Shown piece after piece: positions 34,661 to 42,891 of a stretch of 52,741 bases of DNA. The DNA comes from DATBRG01 sp036560445 (lineage in GTDB: Bacteria; Pseudomonadota; Gammaproteobacteria; Burkholderiales; Methylophilaceae). Position numbers and translations under genes: made by a program. The stretch spans positions 1-52,741 of the forward strand of contig DATBRG010000013.1 in the NCBI GenBank assembly GCA_036560445.1. The letters run 5' to 3'. Below the pieces are notes generated by a model that was not told where the DNA came from, did no database searches, and saw nothing but the letters and a program-made list of their open reading frames with translations. Position 1 is the stretch's first letter; each line of letters starts with the position of its first letter.

Positions 34661-35200
34661 ATGAGCATACAATCACCCATTAATTCAACTTTCAGATTTA
34701 TTTTAGCCTTTATGGCTGGGCTTTTTATGATAAGTGTTTATGCCGATGATGACATGAACTGCCTAGTCGTCCAGGCCCCGGATGGACAAGGCCATGCCAT
34801 GTATTTCTGGCAATATACCTTTGCTGATGGTAGCCATGATCTGGCTATGGCTAAATCTTTGGATAGCGCATCTGCAGATATCAAGCGCGTAACCTTTGGG
34901 GGTAGCAAGGAGCAGGGCTGCCATTACCAGATGCTGGCTATCGCAAAGGGAAGTAGTTGGGGCTGGCATCTAGCCTGGTTTGATAGGCAAAAGCAGGTGC
35001 TCTATTATGCCCGTATGGATGGGGCGGCGTGGGTATCGTCACCGCCTAAGCGGCTCGCAATACAGGCGGTGACCGATGTAAGAATGCAGATCGAGCAACA
35101 GCAAGTTTCAGTGACATGGCGTGCCAATGGTAAAAGTTATCAGATTAATTCTGATGACGAAGGCCGTACATGGGGTTATCCCCAAGAAATGAACCCGTGA
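34661..35200 (+). CDS. secreted protein of unknown function
   Basis: This 179-residue protein has an N-terminal hydrophobic signal (FILAFMAGLFMISVYA) with likely cleavage before DDDMN. The mature part contains a repeated beta pattern with an AWFDRQKQVLYYARMDG segment and a C-terminal NSDDEGRTWGYP stretch that resembles an Asp-box of sialidase/exo-alpha beta-propellers. I do not recognise the family. A GTG at 34634 would add nine residues. It stands alone between tlpA and clpB. Confidence 0.65.
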   Translation: MSIQSPINSTFRFILAFMAGLFMISVYADDDMNCLVVQAPDGQGHAMYFWQYTFADGSHDLAMAKSLDSASADIKRVTFGGSKEQGCHYQMLAIAKGSSWGWHLAWFDRQKQVLYYARMDGAAWVSSPPKRLAIQAVTDVRMQIEQQQVSVTWRANGKSYQINSDDEGRTWGYPQEMNP

Positions 35201-35227
35201 TTGAAAAATAGCAAAAACACCCCATGT
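35201..35227 (+). promoter_or_regulatory. sigma-32 heat-shock promoter of clpB
   Basis: TTGAAA (35201-35206) and CCCCATGT (35220-35227) are separated by 13 bases and match the RpoH consensus. The -10 is a perfect CCCCATnT. It lies 33 bases upstream of the clpB ATG, directly after the stop of the preceding gene. Confidence 0.9.
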
Positions 35228-35259
35228 TCTAAGTAATTAAACATATTATGGGGAGCAAT

Positions 35260-37842
35260 ATGCGCTTCGATAAACTTACTACCAAATTCCAGCAGGCCAT
35301 CAACGATGCCCAGAGTATCGCCGTGGGCAACGACAATGCCAGCATAGAGCCGCAGCATTTGTTGGTAGCCCTGCTTAACCAGGAAGATGGCGGTACCGCC
35401 TCGCTACTGGCACGCGCTGGCGCCAATCTAGCGCCACTTAAGTCTGCGTTGCAGCAATCTCTGGCTAACCTGCCAAAAGTTGAAGGCAATGCAGGGGAGG
35501 TTGCTATTTCACGTGACCTCAATAACCTGCTCAATGTCACCGATAAGCTCGCGCAAAAACGCAATGACAGCTATATCGCCAGCGAGATGTTCCTGCTGGC
35601 GCTTGCAGATGATAAGGGCGAAACTGGCCGCTTGTTAAAACAGGCGGGGTTGAGCAAGGCTGCCCTGGAACAAGCTATCCTGGCGGTGCGTGGGGGTGAG
35701 CAAGTGCATGACCAGGAAGCCGAAACCCAGCGCGAAGCGCTCAAGAAATACACCATGGACCTGACTGAACGCGCCAGGCAGGGCAAGCTGGACCCGGTGA
35801 TCGGTCGTGATGACGAGATTCGCCGCACCATACAGGTATTGCAACGCCGTACCAAGAACAACCCGGTGTTGATTGGTGAACCAGGCGTAGGTAAGACAGC
35901 TATCGTCGAAGGCCTTGCTCAGCGCATTATCAATGGCGAAGTGCCGGAAACCCTCAAGGGTAAGAAGGTGTTGTCATTGGACATGGCTGCCTTGCTTGCT
36001 GGTGCCAAGTACCGTGGGGAATTTGAGGAGCGCCTCAAATCCGTGCTTAAGGAACTGGCGCAGGACGAAGGCCAGACCATCGTCTTTATTGACGAATTGC
36101 ATACCATGGTCGGCGCCGGTAAAGCCGAAGGTGCGATGGATGCCGGCAACATGCTCAAGCCTGCACTAGCCCGCGGTGAGTTGCACTGTGTAGGCGCCAC
36201 CACGCTGGATGAATACCGTAAGTATATTGAGAAGGATGCTGCACTTGAGCGCCGTTTCCAGAAGGTGCTTGTTGATGAGCCTACGGTAGAGGCTACTATC
36301 GCTATCCTGCGCGGCTTGCAGGAAAAGTATGAGCTACATCATGGCGTGGAAATCACCGATCCGGCTATCGTGGCCGCCGCCGAGCTCTCGCATCGTTATA
36401 TTACAGACCGTTTCCTGCCGGATAAGGCGATTGACCTCATCGACGAGGCTGCTTCGCGTATCAAGATGGAGATCGATTCCAAACCGGAAGAACTGGATAA
36501 GCTGGAACGACGGCTGATCCAGCTCAAGATTGAACGTGAAGCGGTGCGCAAGGAAAAAGATGAAGCCTCGCGCAAACGCTTTGACCTGATCGAGGAGGAA
36601 ATCACTCGCCTGGAGAAAGACTATGCCGACCTCGAAGATATCTGGAAGTCAGAGAAGGCCCAAGTACAAGGCAGCCAGCACATCAAGGAAGCCATAGAGC
36701 AGCTCAAGCTGCAAATGGAAGAAGCAACGCGCAAAGGCGAGTGGCAGAAGGTGTCTGAACTGCAATACGGCAAGCTGCCGCAGCTGGAGGCGCAACTTAA
36801 GGAGGCCACGAGCGAAGCTGAAAGCGAACAGAAGAAACATCGCTTGCTGCGTACGCAGGTAGGTGCAGAAGAAATCGCTGAAGTGGTGTCGCGGGCGACA
36901 GGTATCCCTGTCTCCAAGATGATGACAGGTGAGCGCGAGAAGTTGCTGACTATGGAAGATAAGCTGCACGAGCGCGTAGTTGGCCAGGACGAGGCTGTAC
37001 GCCTGGTCTCTGATGCTATTCGTCGTTCACGTTCCGGCTTGTCCGACCCCAACCGGCCTTATGGTTCCTTCCTGTTTCTGGGGCCTACTGGTGTTGGCAA
37101 GACCGAGTTAACCAAAGCGTTGGCAGGCTTCCTGTTTGATTCCGAGGATCACCTGATTCGTATCGACATGAGCGAATACATGGAGAAGCACTCGGTATCG
37201 CGCATGATAGGTGCGCCACCAGGCTATGTTGGCTATGAAGAGGGTGGTGCATTGACCGAGGCGGTGCGGCGTAAGCCATACTCTGTGATCTTGCTGGACG
37301 AGATTGAGAAAGCGCACCCGGATGTATTCAATGTGCTGCTGCAAGTGCTGGATGATGGGCGTCTGACTGACGGCCAGGGCCGTACTGTGGATTTCAAGAA
37401 TACGGTCATCATCATGACCTCTAATCTTGGTTCGCAGATGATACAAAGCATGGCTGGCGATGATTACCAGGTCATCAAGCTTGCGGTCATGGGCGAAGTG
37501 AAAGCTCACTTCCGGCCAGAGTTCGTCAACCGTATTGACGAGGTAGTGGTGTTCCACGCATTGGGTGAAGCTCACGTGAAGAAGATCGCCGGCATCCAGC
37601 TGAAGAGCCTGGCCGCACGCTTGGCTGCAATGGAGATCGGCCTGGATGTGAGCGATGCTGCGTTGGAAGAAATTGCCAACGCCGGGTTTGATCCGGTTTA
37701 CGGTGCACGGCCACTCAAGCGTGCGATCCAATCCGAGATCGAGAATCCGCTAGCCAAGGAAATCCTTGGGGGGAATTTTGCGCCCAAGGATACGGTCAGA
37801 GTAGATTACAAGGGCGGCAAAATGCTTTTTAGCAAGCCCTGA
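35260..37842 (+). CDS. clpB: ATP-dependent disaggregase ClpB
   Basis: This 860-residue Hsp100 protein has an N-terminal repeat domain, AAA-1 with Walker A GEPGVGKTA near residue 205, a middle coiled-coil domain (about 405-525), and AAA-2 with GPTGVGKTE near residue 608. It rescues aggregated proteins with DnaK. The length matches the family (about 857). An in-frame ATG at 35248 overlaps the GGGGAGC ribosome-binding site, so 35260 is the start. A sigma-32 promoter precedes it. Confidence 0.98.
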   Translation: MRFDKLTTKFQQAINDAQSIAVGNDNASIEPQHLLVALLNQEDGGTASLLARAGANLAPLKSALQQSLANLPKVEGNAGEVAISRDLNNLLNVTDKLAQKRNDSYIASEMFLLALADDKGETGRLLKQAGLSKAALEQAILAVRGGEQVHDQEAETQREALKKYTMDLTERARQGKLDPVIGRDDEIRRTIQVLQRRTKNNPVLIGEPGVGKTAIVEGLAQRIINGEVPETLKGKKVLSLDMAALLAGAKYRGEFEERLKSVLKELAQDEGQTIVFIDELHTMVGAGKAEGAMDAGNMLKPALARGELHCVGATTLDEYRKYIEKDAALERRFQKVLVDEPTVEATIAILRGLQEKYELHHGVEITDPAIVAAAELSHRYITDRFLPDKAIDLIDEAASRIKMEIDSKPEELDKLERRLIQLKIEREAVRKEKDEASRKRFDLIEEEITRLEKDYADLEDIWKSEKAQVQGSQHIKEAIEQLKLQMEEATRKGEWQKVSELQYGKLPQLEAQLKEATSEAESEQKKHRLLRTQVGAEEIAEVVSRATGIPVSKMMTGEREKLLTMEDKLHERVVGQDEAVRLVSDAIRRSRSGLSDPNRPYGSFLFLGPTGVGKTELTKALAGFLFDSEDHLIRIDMSEYMEKHSVSRMIGAPPGYVGYEEGGALTEAVRRKPYSVILLDEIEKAHPDVFNVLLQVLDDGRLTDGQGRTVDFKNTVIIMTSNLGSQMIQSMAGDDYQVIKLAVMGEVKAHFRPEFVNRIDEVVVFHALGEAHVKKIAGIQLKSLAARLAAMEIGLDVSDAALEEIANAGFDPVYGARPLKRAIQSEIENPLAKEILGGNFAPKDTVRVDYKGGKMLFSKP

Positions 37843-37887
37843 GTAAAGGTACACTTTGTCGTAGCGTTGTCACCCGAAGAAGGTTAA

Positions 37888-38799
37888 ATGCACAAAAGCT
37901 TGATTTACCCCAGCATGCTGTTGGTCTCATTGGTTTCGCCAGTAGCGTTAGCCTTTGCGGATGACGATAATGAACCGCCTATGGTGCACTCGCTGCTGGA
38001 ACGTGCCAGTGTATTTGAACGCAGCGCAAACGAGCGTGAGGGCGAGTGGCATGCTGCGGGGTTGTATTGCGAGGCATCCCGGCTCGGTAGCTCGGAGGCG
38101 GAGTATCGATTGGGTATGCTGTACGCCTTTGGCAAGGGCGTGCCTAAGGATCGAGCGTTGGCGGCTTCACTGTTCTCGGTGGCAGCGTCACAGGGACACC
38201 GCGAGGCGCAGAAGATGCTGGATACCATTAACTTCACCACGACCCAGTTGCCGGAGTGTGTTCTGGCAGCGGTTTTGCCGGAAAAAGGCTCTGCTTATGG
38301 CTCGGCAGAGGGAGATGATTCTGTCGGCATTGAGAGCCATATCGATAATCTGCCAGCTAGCAAGCGCTGGATGGTTGATCTGGTTAGCACGCTGGCCGAG
38401 TGGTATGACGTTGATCCCAGGTTAATACTTTCCATCGTTGCGGTGGAGTCTGATTTCAAAACCCGGGCGCAATCGCCAAAGTCGGCCATGGGCTTGATGC
38501 AGCTGATACCTGCGACTGCCGAGCGTTTCAACGTGCGTAATGCCTACGATGCCACGCAGAATATCAAGGGCGGGATCGCCTACATGCGCTGGTTACTTTC
38601 GTATTTCCGTGGCGATGTGAAACTGGCGGTGGCTGGTTACAACGCGGGTGAAAAGGCCGTGGACCGCTACAAAGGTGTGCCGCCTTACGCTGAGACGCGC
38701 CAATATGTGAAAAGGGTGTTGATGTTGTACCAGCGCAGTAACCATCCTTATGACGAGAAGATAACCGACCCCTCGCCGCTGGTGGCTAACAAAGGCTAG
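37888..38799 (+). CDS. lytic murein transglycosylase with N-terminal Sel1 repeats
   Basis: This 303-residue exported protein has a signal peptide (residues 1-24), two Sel1-like repeats (about residues 55-110, with YRLGMLYAFGKGVPKD), and a C-terminal SLT domain with catalytic Glu in VAVESDF near residue 188, AMGLMQLIPATA, and AGYNAGEKAV near residue 250. It cleaves peptidoglycan glycan strands. The Sel1 part may bind a partner. A lipoprotein gene follows 9 bases later and may be co-transcribed. Confidence 0.92.
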   Translation: MHKSLIYPSMLLVSLVSPVALAFADDDNEPPMVHSLLERASVFERSANEREGEWHAAGLYCEASRLGSSEAEYRLGMLYAFGKGVPKDRALAASLFSVAASQGHREAQKMLDTINFTTTQLPECVLAAVLPEKGSAYGSAEGDDSVGIESHIDNLPASKRWMVDLVSTLAEWYDVDPRLILSIVAVESDFKTRAQSPKSAMGLMQLIPATAERFNVRNAYDATQNIKGGIAYMRWLLSYFRGDVKLAVAGYNAGEKAVDRYKGVPPYAETRQYVKRVLMLYQRSNHPYDEKITDPSPLVANKG

Positions 38800-38808
38800 A
38801 AACTCCGC

Positions 38809-39315
38809 ATGGTGCATATACCTAGAATTTTTATGTTGGGCATGCTACTGGGGTTGTTGTCAGCATGTGCCACCACACCTGAACAAGCGCCGCAGATACA
38901 ACGCATCTCGCCTGAAGAGCTTGAGCGCATCATGCCGAAGCCTATCCCTAACCTGAGCCTCGATGAAATTGTTAAGTTTTCCAAAGATGGAGTCGCGCCT
39001 GAACAGATTATCGAGAAAATCAAGGCAAGCAATTCGCGTTACGAGCTGACTCCGTCGCAATCGGTGGAACTGAACAAGCAAGGCGTTAATGCCAAAGTGC
39101 TGGATTATATCTACAGCAGCCGTGAGCAGGCCTTGCGTGATGGTTTTGCTGAGGAGATTAACAAGCGCGAAAAAGCGCGCAAAGAAGAGCAGGAAAAGCT
39201 CCAGCGCGAATATGAGCTGCGTTCAGTGCCTTACTATTACGATCCATTCTGGGGGCCATATTGGGCTTATCCACCATACTATGGTCCCAACTTCCGTTAT
39301 TACCGCCGCCACTAG
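38809..39315 (+). CDS. lipoprotein of unknown function
   Basis: This 168-residue protein has a lipoprotein signal with the lipobox LLSAC (Cys20). The mature part has a short helical domain (SLDEIVKFSKDGVAPEQIIEK, repeated hydrophobic pattern), a charged coiled-coil stretch near residues 105-140, and a Tyr/Pro/Trp-rich tail. Such DEIV...GV...II...I patterns are common in small envelope proteins. Function is unknown; being next to a murein hydrolase suggests an envelope role. Confidence 0.75.
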   Translation: MVHIPRIFMLGMLLGLLSACATTPEQAPQIQRISPEELERIMPKPIPNLSLDEIVKFSKDGVAPEQIIEKIKASNSRYELTPSQSVELNKQGVNAKVLDYIYSSREQALRDGFAEEINKREKARKEEQEKLQREYELRSVPYYYDPFWGPYWAYPPYYGPNFRYYRRH

Positions 39316-39323
39316 TCTGGTCT

Positions 39324-40916
39324 TTATCTAGGTTTGCCGAGATCGCGGTTGGCAATCAGCCAGCGTAGTTTCCTGCCGTAGCTATGCCTTGCCTGTAGTC
39401 GTGTATCGGTCAGTATTAGCTCCAGTGTCTCACCCAGCACCATCATGATGCCCAATATGGGAATGACCAGCATCAAGCCGGTAACGCCGGCAATGGCTTC
39501 ACCGATCAGGAACATCATGATGGTGAGTAATGGATGTATGCGCAGGCTTTTGCCGACGATCATCGGCAGGAAGAGCAAGTCATCAATAATGCGCGCACCG
39601 ATGAACAGGGCGGTAATCCCATAAACCAGCGGTAAGTTGCCAGGAAAGTCAGTGGCAGCTACCACTATCACCATCGCATAGCCAAGCAACGGCCCCAGAT
39701 AGGGAATCCAGCACAGAACAGCAATTATGAACCCCAGAACCACTGGCGACGAGATACCCAGTGCCCACAGCCCCAGCGACATCATGGCTAAATCCAGCAA
39801 GGTAACTTTAATCAGGCCCATAAAGTAAAGCCGGGCAGTGCGATCAACAGCGTGCATGAGGTACAGGGTTTTTTCAAAGAAAGCATTAGGCACAGCACCA
39901 CCCAGCATTTTGCGCAGATAAGCACCGTCTTTTAACAGAAAGAAGGTGATGATGGGCGTGAGCAAAAGGGATGGCAGCCAGTTGACTAATCCCAGTAACA
40001 GGTTGCCCAGGTATTTATCGGAAAAGTGCTCAGAAAAATCAAGAAACTGCTGATTGATATCATGGCCAAAGGTTACGTTGTGCATAAAGATAAAGCGCTG
40101 CTGCAAATCCTCAGCCAGGTGTTCCAGTAGATCCACACCGCCTGACAGGTATTGCAGAAAGCTGGTCTGCCAGTCGTTGGCCCTGGAAATGGCCAGCGGG
40201 TAGAACATCAGCAGGCCGAGGCCAGTCAGCAGCAGAAAAGTCCCGCTCAGGGTAGTTGCTGCAAAGCGATGGCTGAAGCCAGACAGCACCATTTTCTTTG
40301 CCAACGGAGCGAGCAGGTAATAGAGGATGAGTGACAGCAGCAGCGGAACTACCAGCCAGATAATCTTCTTGAATATGAGTAGCGATAGGCAGGTTGTCGC
40401 GATGATGCCTATCCAGGTAATCGGGCCGGGAATCTCGCGGTGATTCAGCAACACCATGGGTGCACTGGCGGTGATTGAGAGCCATCTTTTAGCCTCTCGC
40501 AGGCGGCAGTGCTCAGTGATTTTTTCGGCAATTTGCGGATAGGTATGTAGTAAACCGAGGAAGTCTTCGCGGAACAACACTGCCAGCAGGCAGTCTTCGC
40601 TGGCACGTGCTTGTGCCGACCTGGGGGTATCTTCCAGCAGTGCGCGCTCACCAAAGAACTCGCCACAGCAAAGCTCGACGGCATTCTCGGGCTGATCCGG
40701 ATGATGGATAAACACTCTGCCAGAGAGTACGAAATAAATGGCCTGGCCTTCTTCACCCTGATCGAAAATGATTTCATCACGCACATAGTTGCGTTGGTGC
40801 AGCAGGTCATCCAGCGTGTTCAGCTCATGCGTGGTCAAGCCGGAAAATAAGGGAACATCACGTAGTACGGTCAGGTGTAGGGGCTCGGTACCGCGGCGAA
40901 AATAATCCAGTAGCAT
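39324..40916 (-). CDS. AI-2E/PerM-family exporter fused to N-terminal cyclic-nucleotide-binding domain
   Basis: This 530-residue protein has a CRP-like CNB domain at residues 15-140 (phosphate-binding-cassette-like GEFFGERALLEDTPRSA near residue 85), then an AI-2E transporter/permease domain from about 165 to 510 with seven or eight membrane segments (a GAxLLAPL-like segment and the VLCWIPYLGPLLG motif near residue 395). AI-2E proteins include AI-2 and sodium/proton exporters. The CNB part could let cAMP or c-di-GMP gate transport; no DNA-binding helix is present. No close neighbour shares its strand. Confidence 0.85.
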   Translation of the reverse strand: MLLDYFRRGTEPLHLTVLRDVPLFSGLTTHELNTLDDLLHQRNYVRDEIIFDQGEEGQAIYFVLSGRVFIHHPDQPENAVELCCGEFFGERALLEDTPRSAQARASEDCLLAVLFREDFLGLLHTYPQIAEKITEHCRLREAKRWLSITASAPMVLLNHREIPGPITWIGIIATTCLSLLIFKKIIWLVVPLLLSLILYYLLAPLAKKMVLSGFSHRFAATTLSGTFLLLTGLGLLMFYPLAISRANDWQTSFLQYLSGGVDLLEHLAEDLQQRFIFMHNVTFGHDINQQFLDFSEHFSDKYLGNLLLGLVNWLPSLLLTPIITFFLLKDGAYLRKMLGGAVPNAFFEKTLYLMHAVDRTARLYFMGLIKVTLLDLAMMSLGLWALGISSPVVLGFIIAVLCWIPYLGPLLGYAMVIVVAATDFPGNLPLVYGITALFIGARIIDDLLFLPMIVGKSLRIHPLLTIMMFLIGEAIAGVTGLMLVIPILGIMMVLGETLELILTDTRLQARHSYGRKLRWLIANRDLGKPR

Positions 40917-41061
40917 GGCTGTCTTTTCTGGGTAAAGGGTCGGTTGATGGCTGTGTTTGAATCTGCAGCCATCATAATCGCATGTGCTGATTAATCCAAA
41001 CCACTGAATCCATCGCCAGCGAATTCGTTATAATTTCATATCCATTTCAGGGCCTTTCCTC

Positions 41062-41481
41062 ATGCGCCAGATTACTCACCAGATCAACGTCAATACACGG
41101 GGCCGCCGGCTTTACGACATAACACCGGAAGTGCTTGCCTGGGCAAAGCAGAGTGGCATGGCCACCGGCATGCTGACGCTGTATATCCAGCATACTTCGG
41201 CTAGCTTGTTGATTAACGAGAACTATGATTCTGACGTACTCATCGACATGGAGGCATTTTTCGCCAGGCTGGTGCCTGATGGCGATTCCCTGTTTATCCA
41301 TACTGTTGAGGGGCCGGATGATATGCCGGCCCATGTACGTACAGCACTAACGCAAACCAGCCTTTCTATCCCGCTGCTTAATGGCAAGCCCGCGCTTGGC
41401 CAGTGGCAGGGTATCTTCCTGTATGAGCATCGCACATCACCATATAGCCGCCGCGTCCTGTTGCATCTCATGGGTGAGTAG
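41062..41481 (+). CDS. YjbQ family protein (UPF0047, secondary thiamine-phosphate synthase)
   Basis: This 139-residue protein has the YjbQ fold with QHTSASLLINE near residue 42, DMPAHVRTAL near residue 93, and QGIFLYEHR near residue 114, including the conserved histidines. Members of this family have weak thiamine phosphate synthase activity; the true role is unclear. It begins at an ATG without a strong ribosome-binding site. It is followed directly by a degraded iron alcohol dehydrogenase. Confidence 0.92.
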   Translation: MRQITHQINVNTRGRRLYDITPEVLAWAKQSGMATGMLTLYIQHTSASLLINENYDSDVLIDMEAFFARLVPDGDSLFIHTVEGPDDMPAHVRTALTQTSLSIPLLNGKPALGQWQGIFLYEHRTSPYSRRVLLHLMGE

Positions 41482-41647
41482 ATGCAAATTCCTGCATTCA
41501 ATATTTCGGGGATCCCGAAAATAGTATTTGGTGACGGCGGCAGATATTCCGCGGGTGGTTGCCAATTGCCGTGGCAGTAGCATGAAGACCAACCCAATTG
41601 TGTTGACGGATGCTGAAGTTGCAGGGATATTGAAAGCTAGGCTGTAG
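41482..41647 (+). pseudogene. remnant of an iron-containing alcohol dehydrogenase, internal deletion
   Basis: Two pieces of one family are joined. From the ATG at 41482 the frame gives a typical Fe-ADH N-terminus (IPKIVFGDGG), which then runs into a stop. From about 41540 a shifted frame gives DIPRVVANCRGSS and MKTNPIVLTDAEV and stops at 41647, a typical Fe-ADH C-terminus. About 330 central residues are missing and the frames differ, so this is a decayed gene that followed yjbQ. Confidence 0.72.
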
Positions 41648-41689
41648 CTGAGCGGGAATATATTTGTCTATTAAAACATGGATTCTGAA

Positions 41690-41715
41690 TGACTGCTTTC
41701 GGCCAAAAGCAGTCA
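41690..41715. repeat. strong hairpin (REP-like element or terminator without T tract)
   Basis: TGACTGCTTT (41690-41699) and AAAGCAGTCA (41706-41715) form a perfect 10-bp stem around CGGCCA. There is no T tract directly after, so it looks more like a dispersed intergenic palindrome than a rho-independent terminator. No second copy was noticed in the window. Confidence 0.6.
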
Positions 41716-41783
41716 GCCATCACTCTTTTTAAACAATCAATATTGGGTAATAGCCAGTAATGGCTGCGTCTCCTTTTGCATTT

Positions 41784-41902
41784 ATTAATATAGAGACGCA
41801 TAATGAGGTAAGCATCTAAAAACAATAAGGAAACTTATGCCTACTCACATAAACGTCATTATTAATATAGAGACGCTTGCGTCTCTATATTAACTGTTGG
41901 GC
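41784..41902 (+). repeat. duplicated AT-rich arm and perfect hairpin before cassette array 2
   Basis: ATTAATATAGAGACGC occurs at 41784-41799 and again at 41861-41876. The second copy forms a perfect 15-bp stem: TTAATATAGAGACGC (41862-41876), TT loop, GCGTCTCTATATTAA (41879-41893). CT then leads into the core GTTGGGC (41896-41902). The layout matches the hairpin before cassette 1 (27046-27086), although the stem sequence differs. A GCGTCTC at 41765-41771 could pair with the first copy. Confidence 0.68.
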
Positions 41903-41924
41903 AATATTAAGAGAGCAGCTGTAG

Positions 41925-42317
41925 ATGAGACTTTTACTATTGATGTTTGCGCTTCTTTGTTCTACTGCCGCATTTGCTAAATGCGATCCAGATAATGAAG
42001 AAATACAAGAGTGTTATGACCAAACATTAAAGACGGCAGATAAAAATTTGAATGTTGCATATCAACGTTTGATGAAATTGCTCACGCCTGCCGATCAAAC
42101 AAAATTACGTGAGACAGAACGTTCATGGCTACAGTTTATTGAACAAAACTGTCGTTTCGAATCTAGTGCATATAGTGGGGGTACGATAGAGCCAATAGCT
42201 TATACGCGCTGTCTTATCGAAGAAACTGAGGCACGTACCAAAGAGCTTAACAAGTCTAATCACTATGATGCTAATGGCAAATGCTCTCCTTCCGATACGA
42301 GTTGTAGTGATAAGTAA
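41925..42317 (+). CDS. LprI-like (DUF1311) secreted protein, cassette-encoded
   Basis: This 130-residue protein has a signal peptide (residues 1-18, ending AFA) and a DUF1311/LprI region: CYDQTLKTADKNLNVAYQRL near residue 29, then LRETERSWLQF and four or more conserved cysteines. Mycobacterial LprI inhibits lysozyme; most relatives are untested. It fills cassette A, with its stop 4 bases before attC-2. Such secreted proteins are common cassette cargo. Confidence 0.8.
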   Translation: MRLLLLMFALLCSTAAFAKCDPDNEEIQECYDQTLKTADKNLNVAYQRLMKLLTPADQTKLRETERSWLQFIEQNCRFESSAYSGGTIEPIAYTRCLIEETEARTKELNKSNHYDANGKCSPSDTSCSDK

Positions 42318-42320
42318 TCA

Positions 42321-42378
42321 GCCCAACCCATCATTCAAGCGGGACGCCTAACGGCGCCCCTTAATTCAGACGTTAGCG
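42321..42378 (+). repeat. attC recombination site 2
   Basis: The 58-bp site begins GCCCAAC and ends GTTAGCG, with a central GGGACGCC-TAAC-GGCGCCCC-like stem. It shares CCATCATTCAA with attC-1. Confidence 0.83.
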
Positions 42379-42386
42379 ATCACAAG

Positions 42387-42809
42387 ATGAAGCTTTGGAA
42401 GAAAATACTCATTGGGATATCTACTCTAATCTTGCTGTGTATTGGAGGCTTATTTCTTTTGATTCAATCGCTACCTGACATGTGTGGCAATCAGGTCTTG
42501 GCTGAGTACCCATCACCAAATAACAAATTAAAAGCCGTCACCTTCGAGCGTGACTGTGGAGCTACCACAGGTTTTTCAACTCAAGTTTCTATTCTTTCAA
42601 GTGCTAGCGTACTTGAAAATGAAGGCGGCAATATCTTCGTCGCCGACACAAATCATGGTGCAGCACCAGCGGGCCAAGGTGGCGGCCCTGAAGTCCAGGT
42701 TAATTGGCTGTCAGAGACACGCCTTCAAATTCAGCACCATAAATTGGTACGTATCCATCGAGCCGAAACAAAATCCGAAAGGGTTCAGGTTGAATATGTC
42801 ACTTTCTAG
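42387..42809 (+). CDS. membrane-anchored protein of unknown function, cassette-encoded
   Basis: This 140-residue protein has one N-terminal membrane segment (about residues 7-27) and an exported C-terminal part with Cys in MCGNQVL and RDCGATTG, which may form a disulfide. The segment with SPNNKLKAVTFERDCGATT is typical of small cassette proteins, but I cannot name the family. It begins 9 bases after the cassette core and ends 10 bases before attC-3. Confidence 0.7.
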   Translation: MKLWKKILIGISTLILLCIGGLFLLIQSLPDMCGNQVLAEYPSPNNKLKAVTFERDCGATTGFSTQVSILSSASVLENEGGNIFVADTNHGAAPAGQGGGPEVQVNWLSETRLQIQHHKLVRIHRAETKSERVQVEYVTF

Positions 42810-42818
42810 TTACCATTT

Positions 42819-42878
42819 CGCTAACCCATCCATCGAGCGGGACGCGCTAAAGCGCGCCCCTTATGTCAAACGTTAAGC
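42819..42878 (+). repeat. attC recombination site 3
   Basis: The 60-bp site begins CGCTAAC and ends GTTAAGC. Its central stem GGGACGCGCT-AA-AGCGCGCCCC and the following CTTATGTCA are identical to attC-1. Confidence 0.83.
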
Positions 42879-42891
42879 GCCTGAGAAACAT

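Larger units (their letters stand above)
41896..42872 (+). mobile_element. integron-type cassette array 2 (two complete cassettes)
   Basis: Cassette A starts with GTTGGGC (41896) and its attC begins with the complement GCCCAAC (42321). Cassette B starts with GTTAGCG (42372) and its attC begins with the complement CGCTAAC (42819). Both hold one gene in the forward direction. A third start core, GTTAAGC, follows at 42872, but no clear attC for it is found after the VOC gene. No integrase is in the window. Confidence 0.8.

Noticed and set aside
41690..41715. Rho-independent terminator after the Fe-ADH remnant
   Set aside because: A perfect stem exists but no T tract follows directly; listed as a palindromic repeat.
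41765..41876. CRISPR-like repeat from the two copies of ATTAATATAGAGACGC
   Set aside because: Only two copies, one being half of a hairpin, with no further units and no cas genes.
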